Source: Methylobacterium sp. Leaf118
GTDB taxonomy: Bacteria > Pseudomonadota > Alphaproteobacteria > Rhizobiales > Beijerinckiaceae
DNA: 64,000 nt
Assembly: GCF_920984675.1 (NCBI RefSeq)
Contig: NZ_CAKLBV010000007.1
Span: forward strand, 62,001 to 126,000
Reading direction: 5' to 3'
The first letter of the stretch is position 1. Each line of letters opens with the position of its first letter. The translations under genes and the position numbers were made by a program. This document shows, piece by piece, positions 1-8,692 of the stretch. The notes beneath the pieces were generated by a model that did not search any database, had not been told where the DNA came from, and saw only the letters and a list, made by a program, of their open reading frames with translations.

Positions 1-1
1 C

Positions 2-94
2 GATCCCGAGACCGGCCGCCCGACCGTGATGCGCGCGGCGCTGACGGCCCGCGGCCTCGTTCTGCCGCCGGTGGGGCCGGAGGCGCAGCCATGA
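2..94 (+). CDS. C-terminal end of an upstream protein, probably type II secretion (partial)
   Basis: An open frame enters from the left edge and encodes about 30 residues ending in PVGPEAQP before a TGA. That TGA overlaps the ATG of the next gene in an ATGA, so the two are translationally coupled. The visible tail is too short to place in a family. The only hint of function is the GspC-like gene that follows, which suggests a type II secretion or pilus assembly operon entering the window. The coding assignment is reasonable; the function is inferred from context. Confidence 0.55.
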   Translation, partial: DPETGRPTVMRAALTARGLVLPPVGPEAQP

Positions 95-609
95 TCGACG
101 GGATGAGGAGTGTGATGAGGGGCGTGCCGGCCCTCTTGGCTGGGAGCGGCCTCGGGTCCCGCGTGGTGTTCGGGTTGGCGAGTGTTGCCGCGCTCGCCGC
201 CTTCGCCTGGCCCGTGACGGTCGATCCGCCGCCGCCGCCGGCCGTGGTGCCGGCATCGACGCCCCTCGGCGACGCCGCCCTGCGCCGGCCCCTGTTCGAT
301 CCGGGCCGGCGGGACTGGACCGCCCGCGGCGACCGGTCGGCCGTGCTCGAAGGCGAGCCGCGGCGGCCCGTGCTCACTCTGCGGGGGATCGTCGTCGATG
401 GCGGCACGGCCCGCGCCCTCATCGATGACGGGGGCGGTGAGCCGCATTGGCTCGCCCGCGGCGAGGGGCGCGGCAACTGGCAGGTCGCGGCGATCGAGCC
501 GGACGGCGTGACCCTGACGCAGAACGGCCGCAGCTTCCGGGCCGTCTTCATGGGCGAGCCCGCGACCCTGCGCCCGCTGCCCCTGGGTGCGGTCCCGCTG
601 CGGCCGTAG
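91..609 (+). CDS. GspC/GspN-like type II secretion inner-membrane protein
   Basis: This 172-residue protein has a short N-terminal tail, one hydrophobic segment at about residues 22-42, a proline run (PPPPP) and then a periplasmic part. The stretch with PLFDPGRR followed by LTLRGIVVDG, ARALI and VTLTQNGR resembles the homology region of GspC, the protein that links the inner-membrane platform of a type II secretion system to the outer-membrane secretin. There is no PDZ domain and the protein is short, as in minimal GspC/GspN-like proteins of alphaproteobacteria. It overlaps the preceding gene by 4 bp. Membership is judged from this motif layout alone, and the rest of the system would lie off the left edge. 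Confidence 0.55.
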   Translation: MIDGMRSVMRGVPALLAGSGLGSRVVFGLASVAALAAFAWPVTVDPPPPPAVVPASTPLGDAALRRPLFDPGRRDWTARGDRSAVLEGEPRRPVLTLRGIVVDGGTARALIDDGGGEPHWLARGEGRGNWQVAAIEPDGVTLTQNGRSFRAVFMGEPATLRPLPLGAVPLRP

Positions 610-708
610 CGGCGACGCCCCGCGGACCTCGATCCGGGACGATACTCTCACATCCGGTGGCGCAGCGGCTGGTCCGGAAAGCCGGCGCCCAGCGCGCCGG
701 CCGATGCA

Positions 709-1071
709 CTATTTCTGGAAACGGGCCTGGATGTTGTGCCCGTGCATCTTCAGCGACAGCACGACCTTGGCGCCCGCCGGAAGCGGCGCCTTGAGGGCGC
801 CGACCAACCGGTTCGGCGCGGCCGGCGTCAGCGTCAGCGTGTCGGTCTGGCCGCCGGCCTGAACGAAGGCCTTGGCCGAGAGGCCGGCCGTCTCGGCCGG
901 CTTGCCGCCCTCCTCGTTCACGAAGAACGTGACGCCGGTCTCGGTGGCGACCAGCTCGATGGGATGGCCATCGGCCACCGTGATCTCGCCGCCATTGGGG
1001 CCGGCGGCGAAACAGGGTCCGGCGAGGGCGAGGGCGGCGGCGAGGATCGCGGGGAGGAGGGGGGAACGCAT
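709..1071 (-). CDS. Small periplasmic protein at the end of the metal-efflux operon
   Basis: This 120-residue protein begins with a clear signal peptide (MRSPLLPAILAAALALAGP, predicted cleavage after CFA). The mature part is a short beta-rich domain with ITVADGHPIELVATETGV, FFVNEEGG and a C-terminal KMHGHNIQARFQK. The ATG at 1071 is preferred over a longer open frame because it starts the signal peptide and lies 36 bp after the RND pump stop. It is the last gene of the minus-strand metal-efflux group. A role as a periplasmic metal-binding accessory is inferred from position and from the single HGH near the C-terminus; I do not recognise a named family. Confidence 0.7.
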   Translation of the reverse strand: MRSPLLPAILAAALALAGPCFAAGPNGGEITVADGHPIELVATETGVTFFVNEEGGKPAETAGLSAKAFVQAGGQTDTLTLTPAAPNRLVGALKAPLPAGAKVVLSLKMHGHNIQARFQK

Positions 1072-1106
1072 GGTCTTTTCCTGTCTCGGGGGAGGGGAGG
1101 ACGATC

Positions 1107-4100
1107 TCAGAACACCCCGGCCGGTGCCGGATCCGGGGCGCCGGACGGGGAGCGCTGATGGGCTTCGGCCCGCAGCCGTTCCAGAGGCTTGCGTCCGAAC
1201 GCCAGGAACAGGACCGGGGTCACGACGGTGTCGAGGAGGGTGGCGCTGATCAGGCCGCCGAAGATCGTCACGGCGACCGGATGCAGGATCTCCTTGCCCG
1301 GCGCGTCGGCGCCGATCAGCAACGGCACCAGGGCGACGCCGGCGGCGAGGGCGGTCATCAGCACCGGGGCGAGCCGTTCCAGGCTGCCGCGGATCACGAG
1401 ATCGGGCCCGAACGGCACCCCTTCGTGGATCGCGAGGTTCAGGATGTGGCTGACCTTCAGGATGCCGTTGCGGGTGGCGATGCCGGTGAGCGTGACGAAG
1501 CCGATCATCGAGGCGACCGAGAGCGGCTGCCCGGCGAGCCACAGGGCCGCGACGGAGCCGATCAGGGCAAGCGGAATGCTGCCGAGGATGATCAGGGTGA
1601 AGATCACCGAGCGGTAGCGGGAGTAGAGCAGGGCGAAGACCAGGCCGAAGGAGAGGAGGGAAAGCAGGCCGATGGTGCGGCTCGCCTCCCCTTGCGCCTG
1701 GAACGCGCCTTCCAGGCGGGTGGCGTACCCGTTGGGGAGCGGCGCCGCGGCGACCCGCTCCTGGATCGCGGCGACGATCGCGCCCATGTCGGCGCCGGCC
1801 TGCGTGTTGGCCTGCACGACGATCCGGCGCCGGGCGTTCTCCCGCAGGATCTGGTTCGGGCCGTCCGTCTCGCGGATGTCGGCGATCTGCCGGGCCGGCA
1901 CCCAGCCCGAGGGCGTCTCGACCAGCATGTCGCCGAGGCGCTGGGTCGTGCGCATCGTGTCGGAGAGGCGCATCACCACGTCGAAGCGGCGGTGGCCGTC
2001 CACCACCCGCGAGACCACCTGCCCGTTCGAGAGGCGGCTCAGCTGCTCCACGAGGGACGCGGGCTGGACGCCGTAGAGGGCCGCGCGGTTGTAATCGACC
2101 CGGATCTCCAGCTGCGGGATCAGCACCTGTTTCTCGACCTGAAGGTCGGCGAGGCCGGGGATGTCGGCGATGCGCCCTCGGAAGTCCTCGGCCAGCGCCC
2201 GCAGGGTGTCGAGATCCTCGCCGAAGATCTTGAGGGCGATCTCGGCGCGCACCCCGGAGAGCATGTGGTCGAGTCGGTGCGAGATCGGCTGGCCGACATT
2301 CACGGAGACCGGCAGCAGGGCCAGGCGCTCGCGGATGTCGGCGACGAGTTCGGGCTTCGGCCGGGTGCCCGGCGTCAGGTCGATCTCGAGATCGGAGGAG
2401 TGGACGCCCTCCGCGTGCTCGTCGAGCTCGGCGCGTCCGGTCCGGCGTCCGACGGAGCGCACGCCCGGCATGTCGAGGAGCAGGCGCTCGGCCACCAGCC
2501 CGATCCGGTTGCTCTCGGCGAGCGAGATGCCGGGATTGAAGGCCATGTTGACCGTGAACGAGCCCTCGTTGAACGGCGGCAGGAAGGCGCGCGGCAGCGT
2601 CGCCGCCGCGAACCCCGCCGCCGCCACCGCCAGACCGGCGACGACCATCACGGTCCGGGCCTGCGGGACGAGGGCGCGCAACATCCACGCATTGGCGCGC
2701 TTCAATCCGCGGATCAGCCCGCTCTCGTGCTCTTCCAGGCGCTTCAGTCCCGGCAGCAGGTAGGAGGCCAGCACCGGCGTCAGGGTGATCGAGACGACGA
2801 GGCTTGCCAGGATGGAGACGATGTAGGCCTGTCCGAGCGGCGCGAAGAGACGCCCCTCGATGCCCGACAGGGAAAACAGCGGCACGAAGACTAGCACGAT
2901 CACCATCGTGGCGTAGACGATGCCCGAGCGCACCTCGTTCGAGGCCGCGACCACCACCTCGAAGACGCTCTTGGGATTTCCGGCCTTTCGGTTCTCGCCG
3001 AGCCTGCGAAAGATGTTCTCCACGTCGACCACGGCGTCGTCGACGAGTTCGCCGATGGCGATGGCGAGCCCGCCGAGCGTCATCGTGTTGATGGACAGGC
3101 CGGCGAGGTAGAAGACGATCGCCGTGGCTAGGATCGAGACCGGGATCGCGGTGAGCGAGATCGCGGTGGTGCGCACGTTCAGCAGGAAGGCGAACAGCAC
3201 CACGGCCACGACCGCCACCGCCTCGACCAGCACGGTCTCGACGTTGCGGATCGAGGTCTCGATGAAATTCGCCTGCCGGAAGATCAGCCGGTCGGCGCGC
3301 ACGCCGCGGAAGGCGCAGGTCTCGCCGGCCGGCGCCGCGAAGGCCGGGCTCGTCGGGCTCGCGGCGTCGCCGCAGGCGTTCAGCCCGGCGGTGATCTCGG
3401 CGAGCGCCGCCTCGACCTCGCGGGTGAGGCGGACCGTGTCCACCCCCGGCTGCTTCTCGACCGAGATCACCACGGCCGGCGCGCCCATGTAGCCGGCGTC
3501 GCCCCGCTTCACCCGCGCCGCGAACGACACCTCGGCCACCTGCCGCAAGTAGACCGGCCGGGTGTTGACGGTGGCCACGACCATGTTGCGCAGGTCGTCG
3601 AGATCCATGGTCCGGCCGAGATTCCGGATCAGGTATTCGCGGGCGTATTGGTCGGTGAAGCCGCCGCCGGTATTGGTCCCGAACTGCGCCAGCGCCGTCT
3701 CCAGTTGGGCGTGGGTGACCCCCAGCGCCCGCAGGGCCGTCGGCTGGGGCGCGACGCGGAACTGGCGCACCTCGCCGCCCATCGGGATCACCTGGGCGAC
3801 GCCGGGAATCGAGAGCAGGCGCGGGCGGATGGTGAAGTCGGCGAGCTCCCGCAACTGCATCGGCGAGACCGAGCCGCCGTTGACCGCCGCCATGACGATC
3901 TGGCCCATGATCGAGGAGACCGGGCCCATCATCGGGTTGACGGTGGCGGGCAGCTGCGGGCGCACCATGGCGAGCCGCTCGGAGACCTGCTGGCGGTTGC
4001 GGTAGATGTCGGTGCCCCAGTCGAACTCGACGTAGATCACCGACAGGCCGACCCCCGAGACCGAGCGGACGCGTCTGACGCCGGGCAGCCCGTTCATCTG

Positions 4101-4313
4101 CGTCTCGACCGGGAAGGTGACGAGCTGCTCGACTTCCTGGGGGGCGAGACCCTCGGCCTCCGTCATGATCGTGACGGTGGGCCGGTTGAGATCGGGAAAG
4201 ACGTCCACCGGCAGCTTCGTCACCGCGAAGCCGCCATAGACGACGAGGACGGCGGCGAGCGCCAGGACGAGCAGGCGGTTGCGCAGGGAGAGCGCGACGA
4301 GAAGCGCGAACAC
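1107..4313 (-). CDS. Heavy-metal efflux RND transporter (CusA/CzcA family)
   Basis: This 1068-residue inner-membrane proton/metal antiporter has the usual RND order: TM1 (residues 8-28), a large periplasmic loop, TM2-6, a second loop, then TM7-12. The TM4 region reads [20 protein letters not shown] (about residues 410-430). It carries the acidic residues expected for proton relay and matches the CusA/CzcA (HME) branch, not the drug-pump branch. It has an unusual Cys-containing insert in the first loop ([12 protein letters not shown] to ETCAFRG). It starts 12 bp after the adaptor gene stop, so the two are co-transcribed. The metal cannot be read safely from sequence; copper/silver or cobalt/nickel/zinc are all possible. 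No outer-membrane channel gene is adjacent. Confidence 0.9.
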   Translation of the reverse strand: MFALLVALSLRNRLLVLALAAVLVVYGGFAVTKLPVDVFPDLNRPTVTIMTEAEGLAPQEVEQLVTFPVETQMNGLPGVRRVRSVSGVGLSVIYVEFDWGTDIYRNRQQVSERLAMVRPQLPATVNPMMGPVSSIMGQIVMAAVNGGSVSPMQLRELADFTIRPRLLSIPGVAQVIPMGGEVRQFRVAPQPTALRALGVTHAQLETALAQFGTNTGGGFTDQYAREYLIRNLGRTMDLDDLRNMVVATVNTRPVYLRQVAEVSFAARVKRGDAGYMGAPAVVISVEKQPGVDTVRLTREVEAALAEITAGLNACGDAASPTSPAFAAPAGETCAFRGVRADRLIFRQANFIETSIRNVETVLVEAVAVVAVVLFAFLLNVRTTAISLTAIPVSILATAIVFYLAGLSINTMTLGGLAIAIGELVDDAVVDVENIFRRLGENRKAGNPKSVFEVVVAASNEVRSGIVYATMVIVLVFVPLFSLSGIEGRLFAPLGQAYIVSILASLVVSITLTPVLASYLLPGLKRLEEHESGLIRGLKRANAWMLRALVPQARTVMVVAGLAVAAAGFAAATLPRAFLPPFNEGSFTVNMAFNPGISLAESNRIGLVAERLLLDMPGVRSVGRRTGRAELDEHAEGVHSSDLEIDLTPGTRPKPELVADIRERLALLPVSVNVGQPISHRLDHMLSGVRAEIALKIFGEDLDTLRALAEDFRGRIADIPGLADLQVEKQVLIPQLEIRVDYNRAALYGVQPASLVEQLSRLSNGQVVSRVVDGHRRFDVVMRLSDTMRTTQRLGDMLVETPSGWVPARQIADIRETDGPNQILRENARRRIVVQANTQAGADMGAIVAAIQERVAAAPLPNGYATRLEGAFQAQGEASRTIGLLSLLSFGLVFALLYSRYRSVIFTLIILGSIPLALIGSVAALWLAGQPLSVASMIGFVTLTGIATRNGILKVSHILNLAIHEGVPFGPDLVIRGSLERLAPVLMTALAAGVALVPLLIGADAPGKEILHPVAVTIFGGLISATLLDTVVTPVLFLAFGRKPLERLRAEAHQRSPSGAPDPAPAGVF

Positions 4314-4325
4314 GGGCGGGACTCC

Positions 4326-6056
4326 TCAGCGAACCTGATTGAGGAGTTCGGCGCCCTGGGTCACGATCCGACGGCCCGGCGTGAGGCCGGACACGACGAG
4401 GACCCGTCCGGCATCGAGGGGCTCGACCCGGACTTCCCGCGGTTCGAAACGCTCCGGGGCGGTGTGCTCGTAGACGAGGCTCTGGCCGTTGCCGCCCCGC
4501 ACCACGCTCATCCGCGGAAGCGCAAGCCCGGTCTGCCGCGCATCGGTCTCCGCCAGCACGGTGACGAACTGGCCGGTGCGCAGCTCCGGGGGCGCATCCT
4601 GCACGGCGAAGTGCATCGGCACCGCCTGGCTGCGGTCGGCGAGCCCCGCGCCCATATAGGTGAGGCGCAGGATCCGGCCGTCGGCCAGGCGGGCGGTGGC
4701 GTTCGGCCCGCCGGCGACCGCATCGAAGCTCAGGGCCTCGACCCAGAGCCGGTCCGGATCGACGATCTGGAAGACCTGGAGGCCCGGGCTCGCCATCTGG
4801 CCGGCCACCGCATTCGCCTCGGCGATCACGCCGTCGACGGGCGCCGTCAGGGCTTCCGGCTGCTGGCGGATCGCGTCGAGGGCGGCGCGGCGGTCGAGCA
4901 GCCCCTTCAACTCGGCCTGCGCGTCCTCCAGCTGCACCTGCGAGACGGCGCCGCCGGGGGCGAGCTTGCGGTAGCGCTCGACCCGCCGCTCGACGACCGC
5001 GATCTGCTGGTCGAGTTCGCCCTGGCGCTGGCGCATATCCGAGACGTCCACCGCCTGCACGGGCGGGGTGACGGAGGCGAGGATCTCGCCCTTGCGCACC
5101 CGGGTGCCGAGCCGCGGGAACACGCCGGAGGCGGGCGGCGAGAGCCGGCCGCCGACGGAGGACTGGACGACCCCGCTGGCACTCGGATCGGGCACGATGC
5201 GTCCGGGCAGTTCGACCGTGCGGCGCAGGGTGTCGGCGGCGGTGACCTGGGTGCGCACCGCGAGGACCCGCTGGGTGGGCTTGGGCACGAAGATCGCGCC
5301 GTCCGGCTGCCGGCGGGCCAGATCCTGGCCCGACGGGGAGGCGGCCATCCGGGTCAGCATGGGCGGAGACGAGGCCGCGCCGCCTTTGTCGTCCCCGTCA
5401 TGGGCAAAGGCCCGCGGCGCGCAGGCGATCGCCACGACGAGGACGATCAGCGCGGTGGCGGGTCCGTAGCGACGCCCCCGCATCAGCAGCGTGACGAGGC
5501 AGCCGATCAGGAAGCCCACGCCGCCGATGGCGAAGGGCAGGGGGTCGGCGTCCTTGAGATGGCGCTGGAAATCATGGGCTGCCGCGAGGCTGGCGGTCCA
5601 GGCCGAGGCGCCCGTGGATGCGGGCTCCGGCGGTGGCGGCGGGACCGTGATCGTCACCGGGAACACGTCGCTCTCGCCCGCGACCGTCACGGTGAAGAGC
5701 ACCTCGTTCTCGCCGGGATGGGCGCTCCAGGGGGCGTCGAGGCCGTAGCTTCCGTCCGGCATCACGGTCGCCTTGGACGTCCCGTCCGGCCCCTCGGCCT
5801 GAATCACGGCGTCGGTCACGGGCTCGTTGGTGCCGGCCCGGTCGAGGAAGACGGTGAGCCGGCCGTTGCGGGCGATCGCGACCAGTTCGAGGGCGTCGGT
5901 GCTGGAGGCACCGCGCGGCGCGGTCGCGGCCGGCGCGGCCTGTGACTCGGCCGCATGGTCGTGGCCCTCGTGGGCAACGGCCGCGAGCGGCCCGCCGGCC
6001 CAGAGGCCGAGGACGAGGAGAGCCGTCCGCAAGGCGGAGGCGGAGGGACAACGCAT
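4326..6056 (-). CDS. RND periplasmic adaptor (CzcB/CusB-like) with extra membrane-anchored N-terminal module
   Basis: This 576-residue membrane fusion protein pairs with the metal RND pump downstream. It opens with a signal peptide (residues 1-28) followed by HEGHDH. An Ig-like beta domain (about 52-140), a proline run, and two hydrophobic segments (174-192 and 200-217) come next. The second hydrophobic segment ends like another signal peptide, AFA, and is followed by HDGDDKGG. The adaptor proper begins near residue 235, with the barrel-sandwich halves (VGGRLSPPASG and EALTAPVDGVIAEANAVAG), a coiled-coil hairpin between them and a C-terminal beta-barrel. The family core is about 350 residues, so roughly 220 are extra. 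The His/Asp clusters suggest metal capture in the periplasm, which is an inference. Confidence 0.88.
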   Translation of the reverse strand: MRCPSASALRTALLVLGLWAGGPLAAVAHEGHDHAAESQAAPAATAPRGASSTDALELVAIARNGRLTVFLDRAGTNEPVTDAVIQAEGPDGTSKATVMPDGSYGLDAPWSAHPGENEVLFTVTVAGESDVFPVTITVPPPPPEPASTGASAWTASLAAAHDFQRHLKDADPLPFAIGGVGFLIGCLVTLLMRGRRYGPATALIVLVVAIACAPRAFAHDGDDKGGAASSPPMLTRMAASPSGQDLARRQPDGAIFVPKPTQRVLAVRTQVTAADTLRRTVELPGRIVPDPSASGVVQSSVGGRLSPPASGVFPRLGTRVRKGEILASVTPPVQAVDVSDMRQRQGELDQQIAVVERRVERYRKLAPGGAVSQVQLEDAQAELKGLLDRRAALDAIRQQPEALTAPVDGVIAEANAVAGQMASPGLQVFQIVDPDRLWVEALSFDAVAGGPNATARLADGRILRLTYMGAGLADRSQAVPMHFAVQDAPPELRTGQFVTVLAETDARQTGLALPRMSVVRGGNGQSLVYEHTAPERFEPREVRVEPLDAGRVLVVSGLTPGRRIVTQGAELLNQVR

Positions 6057-6137
6057 GGACGATCGAGCCTTCGCAGGAGGGGATCCGGCGGCGGCCTGAG
6101 AAGGCTGCCGCTCGGCGCGCGCGCGGATGCGCGTTCC

Positions 6138-6545
6138 TCAAGCGACGGTTCGAGGGGGCTCGGGGAGGGCTTCGGGGCTCACGCTGACGAAGGCGATGGC
6201 GGGAATGCCCGCGAGCCGTCGTTCGGGCCGCCATGTCACGGCCATCCCCCAGCCCTCGGACCGCAGGACCGAGACATGGCAGCAATGAAGGCCGCAATGG
6301 CTGGCGGCCGCGTCCTCGCCGGCCTGCTGCGCAGAAGCTTCGATCGCGGCGGCGTGCGGCGCCCCGCCGATCTCGGACGGTTCCGACAGGACGGCGTGGG
6401 CCGCGGGATGGTCATGGGGATGGGCGTGGCCGATCGGACCCGTCGCGGCATGGGAATGCCCCGCAGCGACCACCGAGAAGGCAACGAGCGTCACGATCTG
6501 GAAGACCGTGAGCAGGGTGCGCCAAAGGGTGCGGGGAGCCGACAT
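6138..6545 (-). CDS. His-rich DUF2946/CzcI-like accessory protein of the metal pump
   Basis: This 135-residue protein has one N-terminal hydrophobic segment (about residues 9-28), then a His-rich stretch (GHSHA, GHAHPHDHPAAHA) and a cysteine motif CGLHCCH. It ends in PEALPEPPRTV. The terminal PPR tail and small size match DUF2946/CzcI-type proteins, which commonly precede heavy-metal RND operons. It lies 81 bp upstream of the adaptor gene on the same strand and is probably first in the operon. Likely roles are periplasmic metal sensing or buffering. The family assignment rests on the tail motif and position, not on a search. Confidence 0.7.
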   Translation of the reverse strand: MSAPRTLWRTLLTVFQIVTLVAFSVVAAGHSHAATGPIGHAHPHDHPAAHAVLSEPSEIGGAPHAAAIEASAQQAGEDAAASHCGLHCCHVSVLRSEGWGMAVTWRPERRLAGIPAIAFVSVSPEALPEPPRTVA

Positions 6546-6817
6546 GACAGAGAGATCCTATCACAACGGAGCCGTTCGGCCATGCGGATTCTCACGCCCG
6601 ACTCGGGGCGATCCTGCCCACTGTCCCAAGGTCTGTAATCCGCACCTGTGATCCGCGGCCCCGTCGATTTGCGCAAAGAAGGCCGAGCCGCCACAAGCGC
6701 CGCAGCGCGAGGACGGGGGCAGCCGTTCCCTTTCGCCCGCCAGAGACGCCGCTATCATAGGGCCGGCGTCGCCTGAATTGGCGGACCAGTCGCGATGCGG
6801 GCAGGAAAGAGCCGAAG

Positions 6818-7678
6818 ATGGACCGATTAGATCCTCGCTGGATGCGGCGTTATCAAGTTACGGAAGTGTTGAAAGAGTTTAGCAATAAGAGCGTATTTTA
6901 TTTTCCGAATCCGGGAAATGCGGGCGACTCGCTGATATCCGTCGCGACCATGCAGCTGTTCAAGCGTCTCAATATTACCTTCAAGCCGGTCGGGCTCGAT
7001 GCGAAGGTGGAGGGACAGGTCGTCATCCTGGGCGGCGGCGGCAACTTCATCCCGCTCTACACCGCCATCCGCACCGCCCTCGAACGGTTCAGTGGCAAGG
7101 CGAAGCGGATCATCCTGCTGCCTCATACCATTCGCGGCAACGAGGACGTGATCGCCTTCCTGCCGAGCAATGCGATTCTGATGTGTCGCGACGCCGAGAG
7201 CTATCAGCACGTTCTGAACATCAATCCAAAGTGCGAAGTCATGCTCACGCACGACATGGCATTTCATCTCGATACCGAGGAGCTTTACGCGAACATCCCC
7301 GATCCGGACCATTATCAGCAGAATTATACCGAGAAGCTGCAGCTGAACAATCTGACCCCGCGCGATCTGGCGCAGAAGCCGGAATCGTACTTTTTTCGCC
7401 GGGATACGGAATCGACCGGGCGACACCCCACCACGGACCTCGATCTCTCCGCTGCGTTCACCTTCGGGGTCTGGCCCCGCAAGGCGGAGCTCGCCTCATG
7501 GTGCTTCCTGGAGGCCATTCGGACGTCGCAATCCGTCGCGACCGATCGCCTTCACGTCGCCATCGCGTCCGCCCTCCTGGGCAAGCCCTGTCGATTGCAC
7601 GACAATTCCTATGGCAAGAACCGGGTCGTCTTCCAGCACAGCCTGCGCTCGTGGAGTTCGGTCTCGTTCCTGAACTGA
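6818..7678 (+). CDS. Polysaccharide pyruvyl transferase family protein
   Basis: This 286-residue protein has the hallmarks of the PF04230 family: PGNAGDSLI near residue 35, a VVILGGGGNF loop near 70 and the C-terminal TDRLHVAIASALLGKPC signature. Family members transfer pyruvate from phosphoenolpyruvate to sugars of exopolysaccharides (ExoV, WcaK-like) in the cytoplasm. The ATG at 6818 follows a purine-rich GGAAAGAG site. The first 150 bp is clearly richer in A and T than the surroundings (for example GTATTTTATTTTCCG), which hints at horizontal acquisition. No glycosyltransferase or export gene is adjacent, so it is an orphan here and its sugar substrate is unknown. Confidence 0.88.
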   Translation: MDRLDPRWMRRYQVTEVLKEFSNKSVFYFPNPGNAGDSLISVATMQLFKRLNITFKPVGLDAKVEGQVVILGGGGNFIPLYTAIRTALERFSGKAKRIILLPHTIRGNEDVIAFLPSNAILMCRDAESYQHVLNINPKCEVMLTHDMAFHLDTEELYANIPDPDHYQQNYTEKLQLNNLTPRDLAQKPESYFFRRDTESTGRHPTTDLDLSAAFTFGVWPRKAELASWCFLEAIRTSQSVATDRLHVAIASALLGKPCRLHDNSYGKNRVVFQHSLRSWSSVSFLN

Positions 7679-7844
7679 TCGATCGCGGGAACCAGCACCA
7701 CGCGATCCGATCGCATCGCGTCCGTTTCACAGGCCGATCGGGCGCGGGGCGATGCGCCGGTCGGCCGGAGATCCTTCGACGGCGCAAGCGGTCGGGGAAC
7801 ACGAAGCGCGGCGGCGTGGCTCCGACGCTCGGACCCCGGAATGC

Positions 7845-8387
7845 CTACGGGGCCACCGAGCCATGTGCGGCCTGGATCAGCTCGTTCGCGAGCGCCTCGT
7901 CGTTGACGGCGCGCGCCAGCACGACCGCGCCGACCAGTGTCGAGAGCCTGGCGAGGGAACGTTGCCGACGCCGCTCCCGGGACGCCTTCGGGGTGAGGTT
8001 GGCGAGGATCGAGGCCAATCCCTCGACGGCCCGGGTGAACCGGGCCCGGACCGGGCTGTCCGGTGGTTCGCGCGAGACGTCGTTCGCCAGGGCCGCGAGC
8101 GGACAGCCCTTCCCGGGCGACCGGAGATGTCCCTGGGACAGGTAGGTCGCGAGGATGGTGTCCACGTCTCCGCGCCGATCCTCGGCGACGGCCGCGTCGA
8201 AGGCCTCGGCCGCGAGAGCCTCCTTGTTGGCGAACTGGCCGTAGAAGCCGCCATGGGTCAGGCCCGCGGAGGCCATGATGTCCGCGACGCCGACACCGTG
8301 AAGGCCGCGCTCCCGAAACAGGGTCGCGGCGACCTCGACCACGCGCTGGCGATTGAGCCGGGCCTGCTCCTGCGAAACTCTCGGCAT
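7845..8387 (-). CDS. TetR/AcrR family transcriptional regulator
   Basis: This 180-residue protein has an N-terminal TetR helix-turn-helix (about residues 12-58: VVEVAATLFRERG, VGVADIMASAGLTHGGFYGQF, FANKEAL) and a variable ligand-binding C-terminal half containing GCPLAALANDV. TetR proteins with this GGFYGQFANKE pattern usually repress a neighbouring efflux or detoxification gene. Here the neighbour is the RND operon on the same strand at 8693-12888, about 300 bp away, so it is the natural target candidate. An inverted repeat sits directly upstream of its start codon and could give autoregulation. The inducer is unknown. Confidence 0.88.
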   Translation of the reverse strand: MPRVSQEQARLNRQRVVEVAATLFRERGLHGVGVADIMASAGLTHGGFYGQFANKEALAAEAFDAAVAEDRRGDVDTILATYLSQGHLRSPGKGCPLAALANDVSREPPDSPVRARFTRAVEGLASILANLTPKASRERRRQRSLARLSTLVGAVVLARAVNDEALANELIQAAHGSVAP

Positions 8388-8412
8388 TGTTGAATCTCTC
8401 GATGTTCCAACA
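8388..8412 (-). promoter_or_regulatory. Candidate TetR autoregulatory operator
   Basis: An inverted repeat TGTTG...CAACA with a 15-bp centre abuts the TetR start codon. A TATATAAC sequence that could serve as a -10 lies just upstream of it on the minus strand. Binding here would block TetR translation initiation or transcription. This is an inference from symmetry and position. Confidence 0.4.
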
Positions 8413-8578
8413 CGTTATATAGCGGCTGCCCCTCGTCTCATGAAGGGCCGACCCTTTCGTATCGGCCCGGGAGCTGGACGCCGGCTCTCGGAACAAGCCG
8501 ATCCGAAACGGACGTCCCGAGAATCCTCCCGGATCCGAGATCCAGGATGAATTCCCCAAGGCCGGTGGGAACGACGCA

Positions 8579-8618
8579 CGACCGGTCTGCGCGAGGGAGC
8601 GGAAGCGCAGACCGGTCG
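8579..8618 (-). terminator. Strong hairpin downstream of the RND operon
   Basis: Arms CGACCGGTCTGCGC (8579-8592) and GCGCAGACCGGTCG (8605-8618) pair perfectly over 14 bp around a 12-nt loop. It lies 75 bp after the RND stop codon on the minus strand, before the TetR gene. There is no T-run, so it may act as an mRNA-stabilising or Rho-assisted end and not as a classical intrinsic terminator. Confidence 0.55.
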
Positions 8619-8692
8619 CCGCATCGCAGGCCCGATGCCGGGCCGGCGATCGCGTGGGTCGGAGGCCCGTCCACGAACCCGGTCCTCTGGCG

